Positions 33,590-44,063 of a stretch of 64,000 bases of DNA are shown piece after piece. The position numbers and the translations under genes were made by a program. This DNA comes from Pseudoips prasinana (Eukaryota > Arthropoda > Insecta > Lepidoptera > Nolidae). Under the pieces are notes generated by a model. It was not told the origin of the DNA. It worked only from the letters and a program-made list of their open reading frames with translations, and ran no database searches. The number at the start of each line of letters is the position of its first letter. Positions within the stretch are counted from its first letter, which is position 1. The stretch lies in the NCBI GenBank assembly GCA_951640165.1, contig OX621234.1, positions 31,500,549 to 31,564,548 on the forward strand, written 5' to 3'.

Positions 33590-34170
33590 CTTTTTATGGG
33601 AGTATTCCCACTTATTACACTTATCTACCATTGGAACTCCTGAAAGCTAGAATCAAAAGTGGCACACAATGAAATGAAACGGAGCGGTGAGGTTCAGGTA
33701 TGTCCAGGGAAATCACTTCGACTGTATTGGACCCCGTAACAAATGTAATCAGAAAGAAACAAGAAGTTTCACTTCGCTCCAGAGCAAAGCGAGAGAAATC
33801 ATCAGCCTGATATCGTCTACTGCTGGACATAGGCCTCCTCCAAAGGTTCTATAACGTTACCATTTGGAGGGGTTTGCCGTAGTGCCCGCTCCTGGCATGC
33901 GAGTTAGGATGCGAGGTACACAGTCGACATCCACGGGATGGTATGCGGTGGAACTGGTATTCTTTCTAGCTCTGAAACCACATAAAACGAGAGAATAGCA
34001 AACAGAGAAGTCAGCTACAAAAGAACCAAGGCTGTATTTTAAAGGTCCTATCAAGTGAGCTGTTATACTAGATTTCAATAGTAGGTAGTTATGTTGTTTC
34101 AAAGTTAATTTCAAAAGCGCTTTGACGCACGGAAGTTGTTCCTTGTTGCTACTATGCACGTATAATAAAC
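33590..34170 (-). mobile_element. Element C copy, interrupted by repeat H
   Basis: Minus orientation. 33620-33805 matches the 3' half of the copy at 62-500 (GTGGCACACAATGAAATGAA and neighbours), and 34030-34170 matches its 5' half (GCACGGAAGTTGTTCCTTGT). An RTE-tailed repeat lies between them. Confidence 0.75.
33806..33965 (-). mobile_element. Repeat H-type insertion in element C
   Basis: CCTGATATCGTCTACTGCTG, GGACATAGGCCTCCTCCAAA, GTTACCATTTGGAGGGGTTT and CAGTCGACATCCACGGGATG. It matches the diverged copy at 18215-18430. Confidence 0.65.
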
Positions 34171-34208
34171 TACTCCAGATCTGCACTTGACCTGGTTTTA
34201 TTATGTAT

Positions 34209-34375
34209 TAGCTGTGCCCCGCGGTTTTACCTGGGTTAAACTTTATAAATTATGGCCTATGTGTTATTCGCATATATAAGCTATAATACTATAAAGTTTC
34301 ATCTAAATCCTTATGGTAGTATTTGCGTGAAAGGGCAAGAAACATCCATACATACATACTTACTCGCAAAAGTTA
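34209..34375 (+). repeat. Repeat D copy
   Basis: Starts TTAGCTGTGCCCCGCGGTTT, continues AAACTTTATAAATTATGGCC, and ends in decayed sequence. Confidence 0.7.
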
Positions 34376-35163
34376 TCAAGTGATAATATTTTAAACGAAG
34401 TACAAAATCGGGTGCGTAAGAAGCTTTGAAGTACGTTTAGTACGTAAGAAGGAATTATATTAATACTTTTATTTCTTTCGCTCGATAGATGAGCACCGCT
34501 TTAACTTAACGCTTTAACCTTTTAAACGAAAAGCTCACAAGACTCATATTTATCTTTTAAGGCAAAGTAGATACGGGTCGAAATAAAGTGGACAGACAGC
34601 TGTGAAAACAGTATAAAACCTGGGGTGCGATTAAACAAAATTGCAGGTCAAATATAAACTAAAAATCTAAAACACAAAAGACTTTCCTGACAATACCTAT
34701 ATATAATTCAAACATCTGTAAGCATTGGTAACTTTTCTAAATTCTTTTGTTTTAAAGATTCAATATACTTTTAAGGATTTGTTTTAAGTAACAAGTCACT
34801 TTAGAATTTCTAATCGTGTTTTGGGTTCGACAATAAGAGTCTTGTCAACTTATAATATTTTTAAAAGTAAGCGTATAATACTTTAAGCAGAAAAAGCAAT
34901 ATATATTTTTTTCAAATACACTTATTTTGCTTGAAACATTGAACGTACTCATAAATAAGCTGTCCCATGACGAGGTCGTATAGTTCGGTTATAAATAATC
35001 GTATCATTATCACTATAGACTCAAAAATATAGAAACAGCGTCGATAGAAAAGTAGTAGTTTCAATACATTCTACTCCTAATTTGTCTTATTAGGTTTTTA
35101 CAAGAATGCGTGCAAGAATACAGACATTTCTGTCTTGTTACCGTACTCTTATTATCCGCATTA
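34376..35163. other. AT-rich spacer
   Basis: No gene or repeat recognised. Confidence 0.45.
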
Positions 35164-35295
35164 TAAGACAGATATTTGTGTGCATTAACGTGTCTGTTAG
35201 TCCCTAGCCAGATGATCTCAGGCAATCGTAAATTATCGGCGAGGTCAAGCAAATAGGCTCGCGGTCAGGGCATAGATGGGTGACCGCCAAAATGG
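35164..35295. repeat. SINE-A body fragment joined to repeat J (minus)
   Basis: 35164-35205 is SINE-A body in plus orientation (GACAGATATTTGTGTGCATT). 35206-35295 is repeat J in minus orientation (GCTCGCGGTCAGGGCATAGA). It is a simple junction of two fragments. Confidence 0.55.
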
Positions 35296-35381
35296 TTCAA
35301 TTTCACAGAAACGTTAAGCAGTTGCCGCAGCATATGTATGTGGTCTATACCTCCACCTTACAGAAGATATTCCTTAATAAT

Positions 35382-35550
35382 AACGTTAATAACTTTAATA
35401 TTGTGTTTCTGCGTGTAAATAAGGTCGCCAGAGCTTATTGGGGTGGGCGGAAGGGTCAGCAAACAAGTGTTGCTGACCCTTCCGCCCACCCCAATAAGCT
35501 CTGGCGACCTTATTTACACGCAGAAACACAATATTAAAGTTATTAACGTT
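35382..35550. repeat. Perfect 81-bp inverted repeat with 7-nt loop
   Basis: Arms 35382-35462 and 35470-35550 are exact reverse complements over all 81 positions (outer AACGTTAATAACTTTAATAT, inner GGAAGGGTCAGCAA) around ACAAGTG. Perfect identity implies recent origin or ongoing correction. The right arm abuts the 3' end of a CR1/Jockey-type LINE fragment. Confidence 0.95.
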
Positions 35551-35660
35551 ACAAAGGCCGGCAACGCACTCGCGACTCCTCTGATGTTGCCTGTCTCCAT
35601 GGGCGGCGGTGACCACTTACCATCAGGTGACCCCGTTTGACGACCTATGACACAAAAATA
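35551..35660 (+). mobile_element. CR1/Jockey-type LINE 3' UTR
   Basis: AAAGGCCGGCAACGCACTCG, then CATGGGCGGCGGTGACCACT, then TACCATCAGGTGACC, with an (AATA)n-like end near 35655. Only the UTR is present. Confidence 0.75.
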
Positions 35661-35995
35661 ATAATAATAACAATTGCAATATCTTACGTGTTGATAAATC
35701 CATTATAAGAAAAAACTAGAGGGCATTCGGAACCTATCGCTCACGTTTTTAGGAACTTTATCTCTATGTTCACGTTTTTCAACTTGTTGCTCAAAATAGA
35801 ACGACAAATACAATTTAAATAGATAGTGAAATATACGATAGTCAGTTTTGTCAAACTTCCGAATGCAACAGGTAACTGGGTTACCTGGTGTCACATTATG
35901 ATAGATTTGTCAGGTTAGATTTTTAGACTTGAATGATCAGGTTGAGCACACAAAGTTAAAAAACGTATGAAACATCTTTAAACGAAATATGTTTA

Positions 35996-36172
35996 ACTAG
36001 CTGTGCCCCGCGGGTTTACCCGTGCTAAACTTTATAAATAATAGCCTATGTGTTAATCCAGGGTTTTAGTTAACTCCATACCTAATTTTACTAAAATCGC
36101 TCCAGCCGTTTTGACGTGAAGAAGTAACAAACATAGACACTCACAAACTTTCGGCTTTATAATATTAGTGGG
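35996..36172 (+). repeat. Repeat D, near-complete copy
   Basis: AACTAGCTGTGCCCCGCGGG start, AATCGCTCCAGCCGTTTTGA, GAAGAAGTAACAAACATAGA and TTTATAATATTAGTGGG end. It is the best copy for defining the family. Confidence 0.8.
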
Positions 36173-36387
36173 CGAATATAGCTTTTTTTTCTTTTTTCAA
36201 CACTATTATGATATTATTATGCTTATTATAAAGTATGAGCCGATAAGTGCATGGAAACTTCTCAGATCTTTATTTGACATCCTCATTTGTTTTACTTATT
36301 AACCTTAGCAGCGTATGCTGATGTTGATGATACTCAAGTTTCTCTGCAGCGTATGATCAATATCCATGTTTACTGCAACAAACTCAT

Positions 36388-36725
36388 ATTGCAGTTGGTC
36401 TAGTGGTAGCGGTAGGACGAGGTCCTTGGTTCAAATCCCGGCTCGGACCAAAAAAGTGATGTTTAGACTTACTGTAAAAATTAAAAGTTCTCAGCATTAG
36501 CCCGAAGTCTGGGAGTTGGCGATATTATACCCACGTGCCTCGGAGAGCGCGTCAAGCCGTTAGTACTGTACCTGAACTCTTTCCCGGTCGTGTCGCTAGA
36601 CGTCCTATCGGATCATGAGATTGATGGAATACAAAGTGCTCCTGTGTTTGTGAACACAATTGTGCACTATAATACGTCCCGCGCAAACGGCTAACCTCTA
36701 TTGAGACTGGCCGCCGTGGCCATTA
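36388..36725 (+). mobile_element. SINE-K, tRNA-derived
   Basis: The head has A box TGGTCTAGTGGTAGCGG and B box GGTTCAAATCCCGG. The body has CTGGGAGTTGGCGATATTAT, ACGTGCCTCGGAGAGCGCGT, TGTGCACTATAATACGTCCC and a GGCCGCCGTGGCC end. The arrangement matches a SINE type common in moths and butterflies. Only one copy is in this window. Confidence 0.8.
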
Positions 36726-37379
36726 ATTATAAATCCGAGATTTCATTGGTAAAACGTTGTAAAGTGTCACATAATCTTTGCCATGTTAGCCATGAAGCTA
36801 CTAAAAATGTTTTATTAGTTTAATATTGCGTCAACTTTTTCATCATATATTATTTGTTTTAATTACTATTTGATCATTTGGTTTAGTTAAGTTTGCTAAC
36901 CATTTGTTGTTACCATATGTTATTTAAATAGTTTATTATTAATAAAACATTAATTTGATCACACTTTGTTTTTAGGTTAGGTTATCATTTCTATTTGTGA
37001 GTGTGTGGTTGACCTTTTATTGGCAACTGTATAAGACCATAACTTGGTACCAATCTATTATAACCAAAATATTATAAGAATAATTCTTATAATAGCTTAG
37101 ACCATCAAATATCCCTACGAGTGTATGCAATTCAGTGTATTGTACAGTATTAAATCAAGACCAGCTTTTAAATTTAAAAGTGATAGTGGCAAAAAATTAA
37201 TAATAAATGGAAATTAAATAGTTGGCCTTTTAAGCAAGCAAAGTTTTCGCTTTAATTAATATATGCAGACTATGGACCTCTTTTTAAATTAATTCTCGGT
37301 GGACTGGTATTTTTTGTCACTTTTCAATAGATAGGTACAACATTCTATTATTAGAAAAGTTTGCTCGGAGACACGATTT
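36726..37379. other. AT-rich spacer
   Basis: Small palindrome ATTATAAGAATAATTCTTATAAT near 37070. No gene seen. Confidence 0.45.
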
Positions 37380-37581
37380 TTCTTTTAAAAAGACAAGGCC
37401 CGCACTTGGGAATCTAATCCCTGTGTCGCGGGATTAGTAACATATAATAGACTGATACAAATTGCATGCAGACTCAGAACAACTATTTATGGGTCGCACA
37501 AATAGTTGTCCGGCTCGGAACTCGAACCCGCGATGCTAGGAGGCGAGGCGACTGTTATAGCCGCTGCGCCAAACGTGCAGT
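37380..37581 (-). mobile_element. SINE-E copy
   Basis: Minus orientation. The 3' end (GGGAATCTAATCCCTGTGTC), CAGACTCAGAACAACTATTT, then the head with B box (reverse complement CTCGAACCCGCG) and A-box region CCGCTGCGCCAAACGTGCAG are all present. Confidence 0.8.
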
Positions 37582-37726
37582 CAGTCAGTTTTTCACGAAC
37601 TAAAGATAGATATTTAGTTCGTGAAATACAGGAAAACCTTGTTACATCTAGAGGTCTAAAGGGTCCTTCTTAGTTAACTCATTATATTAATTCAATTAGT
37701 TAAAAATAAACATACTTACCATTGGA

Positions 37727-37796
37727 TAACTAACACACTTCCATCTGACCCCAAACTAGTCAGAGATTGTGCTTTGGCAAACAGACAACTGATAAA
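37727..37796 (-). mobile_element. SINE-A, left part beside the Tc1 element
   Basis: CCATCTGACCCCAAACTAGT, GATTGTGCTTTGGC, then ACAACTGATA, matching the SINE-A 3' body. The decayed remainder in the same orientation continues at 39482-39600, so the transposon lies within this SINE. Confidence 0.6.
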
Positions 37797-39481
37797 CGTA
37801 TACATATGTATAAATACGAACATATTATATATAAATTACTGTGTGTAATATACACACATCAACACAATCTAGGGATATTGAACATTTCATTGATTATCTA
37901 GAAAACTATAAACATTTTGTTATGACTGTAAATGGAAGAATTAAAGATAATTTCATGGCCGATATTTAAACATTAACAACACGATGCGATTTTGTTTTTC
38001 TAATTAATAAAAGTCTTAAATTAATTAAGCCATAGAAAATTACTGAGTGAACAAAAACATTTTATTCTTATAAAATTATTCAATCGAATTAAATGAATAA
38101 AAATCTTACCAAATCTGATAATCAGTAATCGGTATTTCCTCCTCTAACATTAATCACACAGCGGCAACGATTTTCCATACTTAAAATTAAGGTGTCAATG
38201 TCTTGCTGGGGTATGCAGTCCCAAGTTCTTTTTAAATGTTCGAAAAGTTGTTCTTCTGTTGTCAAGTTGGGCGGAAAATCCCTCAATGCTCTTCGCTGTA
38301 ACATGTCCCAGGCGTGTTCAATTGGGTTTAAGTCTGGCGACTGTGGAGGCCAATCTAATACCTGAACATCGTGTTCTCGAAGGGCGGCCCTCACCAGCCG
38401 CGCTGTATGGGAAGGTGCATTGTCATGCATGAGCTGAAATTCTTGCCCCGTTAGGGCCCTGAGCGGGACAATGACACGTTCTACTACCTCCTCACGGTAT
38501 CTATGGGCAGTCATGCTGCCCTGAATCCAAATGAGTTGGGTTCGTCCGCCGATTCGTATTCCTGCCCACACCATAATTGTCCCGCCTTGGTAAGAGTGGA
38601 CCTCCTGTGGATGTCGGAGACGGCTGACCCTGCCTGGAGTTCTCCAAACGCGTGTTCGTCTCGAATCTGGATGAAATCCATAGCGGGACTCATCAGTGAA
38701 CAGCACCAATGACCATTGTTGATCACTCCATGTCAAATGTTCTTGAGCCCATAAAAGTCGCCTACCGCGATTGCCACGTCGCAGCGCTGGGACTCGTAGC
38801 GGTCTGCGAGCATGACGACCAACTTCATGCAGCCTCCTTCGCACGGTTTGGTCGCTCACCAGCAGCTGCTGACCCTCCTGGAGCCTTTGCACTAGTTGCA
38901 TCGCTGTGATATTGGGTAGTCTTCTGGCGGTCATTTGGAGAAATCGATCCTGTCTCTGAGTGGTAACACGATATCTACCTGTGTGCCGTTCTGCCACATC
39001 TCCAGTAGCGCGATAACGTGACCACAGCCTGGATACCACATTTTGGCTTGTGCCCAGAGACTCAGCAACGACGCGTTGAATAGCACCGTTTTGTAACATG
39101 CCAACTGCCCGTAACATTTCATCTCGACTCAAATGATGGCGTGGCATGACGCTAAAAAGCTTACACAACCAATTGAGAAAAGAAAATAAAACAATTTATC
39201 AGGTTTTCTTCAATTAACACGCAAAAAAAATTTTAATGCAACTTCTTGAAATTAGATACAACTCAAGATTGCGCTGTGCTTTGCGTGTTTTCATTTGTTT
39301 CTCATTTTAATTTTTAAATTTTGAATAAAGAATAGACAAGGTTTAAATCTGTAAATAAACTTTTTAAGGAAACTAAATAGGTTTTAAACAATAAAGCCAT
39401 GTTTGATTTCAAAATAACGTATCCCTAGACTTTGTTGATGTGTGTATATATAATATGGATGTATTTATAAATATGTATACG
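37797..39481 (-). mobile_element. Tc1-type transposon with long inverted termini
   Basis: The transposase gene is bracketed by inverted repeats. Left 37797-37877 and right 39420-39481 match as two blocks, the outer beginning CGTATACATAT and the inner reading ACACACATCAACA then TCTAGGGATA, separated on the left by an extra 19 bp. Identity is about 90 percent by eye. The length of 1.69 kb suits a Tc1-type element. TA dinucleotides lie near both ends but the exact duplication is ambiguous, partly because the outer terminus resembles the central SINE-A sequence. Confidence 0.7.
38122..39147 (-). CDS. Tc1-type DD34E transposase, intact
   Basis: A 341-residue ORF beginning MPRHHLSRDEM. I chose the ATG at 39147; the frame is open a few codons upstream but without an ATG. 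Residues about 7-48 form a helix-turn-helix for terminal-repeat binding. A basic GRYR stretch takes the place of the usual GRPR AT-hook (about 57-60). A second helix-turn-helix (about 82-112) and an Arg-rich segment that may be a nuclear signal (about 113-132) follow. The catalytic triad is D152 (LFTDES), D242 (MHDNAPSH) and E277 (SPDLNPIE) with 34 residues between the last two. The conserved MVWAGI lies at about 192-197. No stop or frameshift is present and length is normal for the family. Base composition is noticeably more GC-rich than the flanks. It would cut and rejoin the element's ends at TA sites in the nucleus. Confidence 0.95.
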   Translation of the reverse strand: MPRHHLSRDEMLRAVGMLQNGAIQRVVAESLGTSQNVVSRLWSRYRATGDVAERHTGRYRVTTQRQDRFLQMTARRLPNITAMQLVQRLQEGQQLLVSDQTVRRRLHEVGRHARRPLRVPALRRGNRGRRLLWAQEHLTWSDQQWSLVLFTDESRYGFHPDSRRTRVWRTPGRVSRLRHPQEVHSYQGGTIMVWAGIRIGGRTQLIWIQGSMTAHRYREEVVERVIVPLRALTGQEFQLMHDNAPSHTARLVRAALREHDVQVLDWPPQSPDLNPIEHAWDMLQRRALRDFPPNLTTEEQLFEHLKRTWDCIPQQDIDTLILSMENRCRCVINVRGGNTDY

Positions 39482-39600
39482 TACGTAGAAAAAATAATCG
39501 TGCACATCGTACAATGACTTGTCCTGCGTATGGATAGAACCTACGACTTCTGGCTTAGTGGTCAGGGTTATTAACTATTATACCAACAGATCAGTCAGGC
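39482..39600 (-). mobile_element. SINE-A, right part (diverged)
   Basis: CACATCGTACAATGACTTGT, CCTGCGTATGGATAGAACCT and ACGACTTCTGGCTTAGTGGT follow the SINE-A head in minus orientation with many substitutions. It is read as the other half of the SINE at 37727. Confidence 0.5.
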
Positions 39601-40035
39601 AACAGGCTAGTCAGGCAACAGGTTAGTCAGGCAGTCTTTAGCGACATTGACGACAACAAGACATATGAAGTCAGTAAAATAAAGACGAACACTTTGTATT
39701 TTGAAAGTTTCAACGCACTACATCAAAACTAACAATTTGAATTGGGTGAAATGTTTTTGAGATAATGTGTTTAGGAACTTAATATATAAGCATACTTTAA
39801 CCTTATAGAAAAAGGAGTAAATTCTAACTGTAATTAATTAAGAGTTGTACCTAATTTTTCAGATGAAAATAAATGATACGTAACATATTCCATTTATAAT
39901 GCTAAATTAATTATAATAACCTCATTTCATTTTGTCCTTAAAAGTGGTAATCATTCACAATATAAGACTTATAATTACTCGTATATCAGAAACTGAGTGC
40001 TTTATTTATATAACCTCGTCGCTTCCTCGCCTCAG
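39601..40035. other. AT-rich spacer
   Basis: A short duplication, CAGTCAGGCAACAGG-like, repeats at about 39592-39632. Otherwise nothing until the GC-rich segment. Confidence 0.4.
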
Positions 40036-40081
40036 CCGCCAAACCACCCGCAAATGTGATAGTGACGTGGAGTCCCGAAAG
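40036..40081 (+). CDS. Candidate 46-nt micro-exon
   Basis: A short GC-rich island in AT-rich DNA. It is preceded by a pyrimidine-rich tract ending CCTCGCCTCAG and followed by AAG|GTAATG. In one frame it reads AKPPANVIVTWSPE, with proline and V-x-V-x-W spacing reminiscent of the first strands of a fibronectin type III domain; this resemblance is by eye only. It needs two bases to finish an incoming codon, which suits the phase-1 donor at 8828. It matches no repeat in the window. Too short for a firm call. Confidence 0.3.
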
Positions 40082-40136
40082 GTAATGGGGGTATTTTCTT
40101 TCAGGTAATTTCCACTAAATATATATTTTTATTTTA

Positions 40137-40386
40137 TCCTGGGATATTATTTACACACGGGCATCTGACCCCAAACTAAGCAGAGCTTGTACAATGGAAA
40201 GCAGATTACGGATATATTACATATACTACTATTCTTTTGTAAATAAATACTTATATAGATAATTACACCCAGACTCAGGACAAACAGACATATTCATGCA
40301 CACAAATATATGACGTGGGTGGGAACAAACCCACGACCTCCGGCGTTAAAAGCAAGCATTTGCCAGCCACGCCAACAGGCCCGTAA
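40137..40386 (-). mobile_element. SINE-A, complete copy
   Basis: A 250-bp copy from TATCCTGGGATATTATTTAC (3' end) through AGCTTGTACAATGG and CAGACTCAGGACAAACAGAC to the head ending CCACGCCAACAGGCCCGT. The B box carries one change (GGGAACAAACCCAC). Confidence 0.85.
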
Positions 40387-41099
40387 ATGCATAGATGATA
40401 GGCATTTCAACCCAGGACCACATTTTCCATGATCAAACACGTAATCACTATACAGTCTAGTGTGAAAATAAAAATCCAAACGTTCAAATCCATAATAAAT
40501 GCGCTTGGAGACATATTCAATTAGTCTCATGAAATGAAAATTCATTATTTCATTCGAATATATTTCTAGGAAATAATGTTTCTCCAATTCAATTCACCGA
40601 AATGATGTTACAGGAATAATTTGTAAATATAATAAAAGAAGCTTTAAAAACGCTTATGAACTGAAAATATCACGTCTTTATAAATCATACATACGTACGC
40701 GTAATATATTATTCTGAAAACAACCTACAATCGCCGTCTTTCTGTTTGTCTACTACTTTAGTCCATTCATCGATTGCGTGAAACATATCACTTTTAGCAA
40801 TACTCCCTCCGTCTATACCATTTCTGTTATCATGTAATTATTTTTAGACCAAAACTTGCTTATGGTCAGTCGTTGGTTAGCAATAGAATTAAAACATGTC
40901 CTGCCGTGTAGGACTAGTTCCGTGAAAAAGATAATACATATGGAATATATATGGAATATATACATATGGAATTTGTATATTTATGTGAACATACATATTA
41001 CACATACATATTAATTATAAAAAGTGATATAGTCATACCAGAACAGATTTCATGGCGGTACAATATGCCCATACTTTGGAAAGTACTTATACTTAAGTA

Positions 41100-41395
41100 A
41101 TGACTTACGGAACAGAGACCTCGTGTGTCACATAAGAATGATCAAGGTCAACTAAAGAGCAATGCAGAGAGTTCTGGTCGGAGTTCCCTGCGAGATCGAC
41201 AGAAATGTTACAATCAACGTAACGATCAAAGTCCGAAGGATTGCAAAGCTGAAGTGGCTTATAGCTCGTATAAACGACGCCCGTTGGAGCAGAAAGCTGG
41301 CGTCTGAAGTGTGGCGACTACGAACTGAAAGATCCAGCATGGACAACTTCCCTACAAGATGGACTAATGGTCTTGTGAGGGTTGCTGGCTCGTCA
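41100..41395 (+). pseudogene. RTE LINE C-terminal remnant
   Basis: LTYGTET, MQRVLVGVPCEIDRNV, VRRIAKLKWLIAR, RWSRKLASEVWRLRTERS, then PTRWTNGLVRVAG, matching the RTE protein order on the plus strand. A frameshift lies near 41155. No 3' tail is left. Confidence 0.75.
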
Positions 41396-41875
41396 CTTTT
41401 TTTTGGGCATACACTCTACGGAATTATTTTTTTAACATAATGGTACAAGCTTTTATGTAAAAGGCTAGTTAATTGTAAATTATTGGCTCAGAATTGATAT
41501 TAAGTTTCTTCGCATTGGTTAAGTTGTTTATTTTTGTTCTAATATTCTAATCCGAACTAGAAATTTATACAGTAAATAATAATAACAATTTTGATGATTG
41601 TGTGCAAATAAAGGCCCATCTAGAAAAATATGCGAAATGAAAATTTTATCATTACTGAATACATCAAACGTACATGTGTATACATGAAATACAAGATTGA
41701 TTTATGGAAAGCAAATAGCTTTCAAAAATATAATAAATAATATTACTTTTTCTGGGTTAAATCACGTAACCAGAATGTAATAAACTCTCCAACGGAACAA
41801 ATTATCTACGAGTATTTTCTACATATCTTTTTTCGTTCTTTATTTGTATTTACAAAAAAAGAAGTATATGTAATG
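41396..41875. other. AT-rich spacer
   Basis: Nothing recognised. Confidence 0.4.
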
Positions 41876-41960
41876 TATCAGTTATGTGATATCCATGACT
41901 CAGCATAGTTTGGGATCAGAAGGCCGTGTGTGAATAATTCCCCAGGATATTATTATACGA
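41876..41960 (+). mobile_element. SINE-A 3' fragment
   Basis: GTATCAGTTATGTGATATCC, AGCATAGTTTGGGATCAGAA, then GGCCGTGTGTGAATAATTCC and CCAGGATATTATTAT: the 3' body and terminus in plus orientation. Confidence 0.75.
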
Positions 41961-43002
41961 TATTATAAGTATTTATTTCCAGAAATGGACGTTGGGTTTG
42001 CAAAAAGTATAAATGGCACTCGTAACATTCCTTAATCACTGTGTGTAACCTGAGCTAATCACGATTATAAACGACGAATTGCGACAGACAACAATAAATT
42101 TCCTTACTCTCTTAACCCATGTGTACAACACATGGATGGATGTTATATACCATCTTAGATTAAATACTTTTACATCACTAAGTAAATAAACTCGGTAACC
42201 GAATGGGTGGTTTACACAATTTCACTTTAAGCTTCCATGTTCAGCCTTTTCTATGTTCAAGGGGTTTCATAAAAGGTTTAAATCACATTACAAGAATCCG
42301 GCTCTGACCCAAAAAGAGTGAAGTATAAAATGTGAATTTTACATTTATTTAGAATGATAAAATGTTTATCAAACTACGGAAAGTTTTCAAAGTATGTCAA
42401 TGTGAACGTCCACACGATATTGTTTCTGTAAAATATTCTTTATTCGGGTTACGAATAAAGTCCATTATTTCACTGTTTTGCTGTCCAGTCTGTGTGCAGT
42501 TTCTCAAATGAGCTATGTCCTCAAGGTCCACTTGTAGTGTGATTCGTAAAGTCTAGTTTAATAGTAGGTCTACCCGAAGGCTAATGATAGTCTTGGAAAA
42601 TAGTAAAGTACGATCATAATAAACATTTAAAAAGAAATAATAAGCATCATCTTTTGTGTAAACTTTTACTAAGAGTTTTTTGGAAATATACGTTGTATTG
42701 CATATTTATATTCTTTTTATCAATACATATTCAAGTCACGTTTCTATCCTTAATTATTTTTTCACGATACGTTCAAATTATAGACTTCATACATTATTAC
42801 AAATATATAAACATTAAAAAGAAGATTGTATGCATTTTTATTACGACTTCAAAAAACATGATATCGAAGTGGTATTTAATATATAATTTTGACGATAAAC
42901 ACTTTAAAATAATTGATTAAACTGTTGATTACTTTTTAGGGTCTTACCTAAGTTTTATAAAATACTGTAAATATTTATTCTAAATGCATATTACATATCT
43001 TG
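41961..43002. other. AT-rich spacer
   Basis: The open plus-strand frame at 42654-42920 is rich in Phe, Ile, Lys and Tyr, consistent with AT-rich non-coding DNA. No gene called. Confidence 0.45.
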
Positions 43003-43247
43003 GGGCATTATTTACACACGGCCATCTGATCCCAAACTAAGCAGAGCTTGTACTATGGAAACCAGATTACTGATATACTACATATAATATTTTTCTTTTG
43101 TAAATACATACTTATAAAGATAATTACACCCAGACTCAGGACAAACAGACATGGTCCTGCACACAAATGTCTGTCCTGGGTGGGAATCGAACCCACGACC
43201 TCCAGCGTGAAAAGCAAGTATATGCCATCCACGCCAAATGGCCCGTC
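43003..43247 (-). mobile_element. SINE-A, complete copy with intact promoter boxes
   Basis: A full-length minus copy. The B box is intact (reverse complement GGGTGGGAATCGAACCCACG, 43178-43197), the body CAGACTCAGGACAAACAGAC and 3' end TCTTGGGGCATTATTTACAC are present. It is the least decayed copy in the window. Confidence 0.9.
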
Positions 43248-43389
43248 ATAAACTACTTTATTGTTGAACAGAACCTCTATAAAAAGGAAAAATCTAATAT
43301 ACAGATAATCTGTTAAATACACGTCTAATCATTGTAGTTAACGCGTGCCTGTGCTGAATTTTGGTAAAACATACAATCTACCTGTAAAC

Positions 43390-43456
43390 ACCGTGTTACA
43401 ACTGTGTTTTACTTACATAGGTAAGTAAAACACAGTATAGAAAATACTGTGTTTTA
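43390..43456. repeat. Hairpin of ACTGTGTTTTAC units
   Basis: ACTGTGTTTTACTTA pairs with TAAGTAAAACACAGT, and ACTGTGTTTTAC recurs just downstream. Function unknown. Confidence 0.55.
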
Positions 43457-43928
43457 CGGCGGCTTTCAAATATTATTTTGACACTTCATTAGCATCACAA
43501 AATTATACTCTTAAATATAATGTAAGAGTAATGAGAGTAGTAAGAGACATAACTACGCCAGAAGGAGAAAAAAAAACTACATCACCTAAAACATTTTCGG
43601 TAGAGTTTGTGTTTGTTACAATTTGTTTGGATGGGGGAAACATGTAATAAAAAGTAAGACGAGTTGTGAGTAGGTTTTATTTCATAACTCTAAAATATAT
43701 AGTCTGAAAATATTTTATAATAATATTCAAAAATTTTGCCTACTAACATTTTTATATTGTACTTTCAGAGATAAAGCCTTATCTCTGATATGACAACTCC
43801 AAAAACTTTGATAAAGCCAGACCTTACCAAGATTTAAATAATAATCCAAATGAAGCTCTTAAGTTTTAAATCTTGCTGGGATCGAAAGACATTAGCGATA
43901 CTGAAATGTTCTATTTCCTGGATTGCTG

Positions 43929-44063
43929 GTACAGAAGCCAGCACATCAAGCTACCCCAATCTGTTAAATTTCCCCAATTGAAAGTGAACCTTATGTGATA
44001 AAGTTGAAAATCTATAAAAGAAATATGACAAATTGGGGTAGCTGGATGTGCTGGCGTCTGTAC
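43929..44063 (-). mobile_element. MITE M, copy 1 (palindromic)
   Basis: A 135-bp element, GTACAGAAGCCAGCACATCA ... TGATGTGCTGGC-type ends, with about 44-bp inverted arms and a few mismatches. Copy 2 at 56792-56931 is the same element in the opposite orientation. Non-coding. Confidence 0.85.

Noticed and set aside
35280..35640. Three ORFs around 35.3-35.6 kb with matching translations on both strands
   Set aside because: Identical peptides on opposite strands are produced by the perfect inverted repeat.
38503..38909. Plus-strand ORFs overlapping the transposase
   Set aside because: Shadow frames of a GC-rich intact gene on the other strand.
38122..39168. Transposase starting at 39168 (348 residues)
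   Set aside because: The codon at 39166-39168 is TTG; the first ATG is at 39147 and gives the family-typical MPRHHLS start.
42654..42920. 88-codon plus-strand ORF
   Set aside because: Residue composition is what AT-rich random sequence gives (Phe, Ile, Lys, Tyr); no motif.
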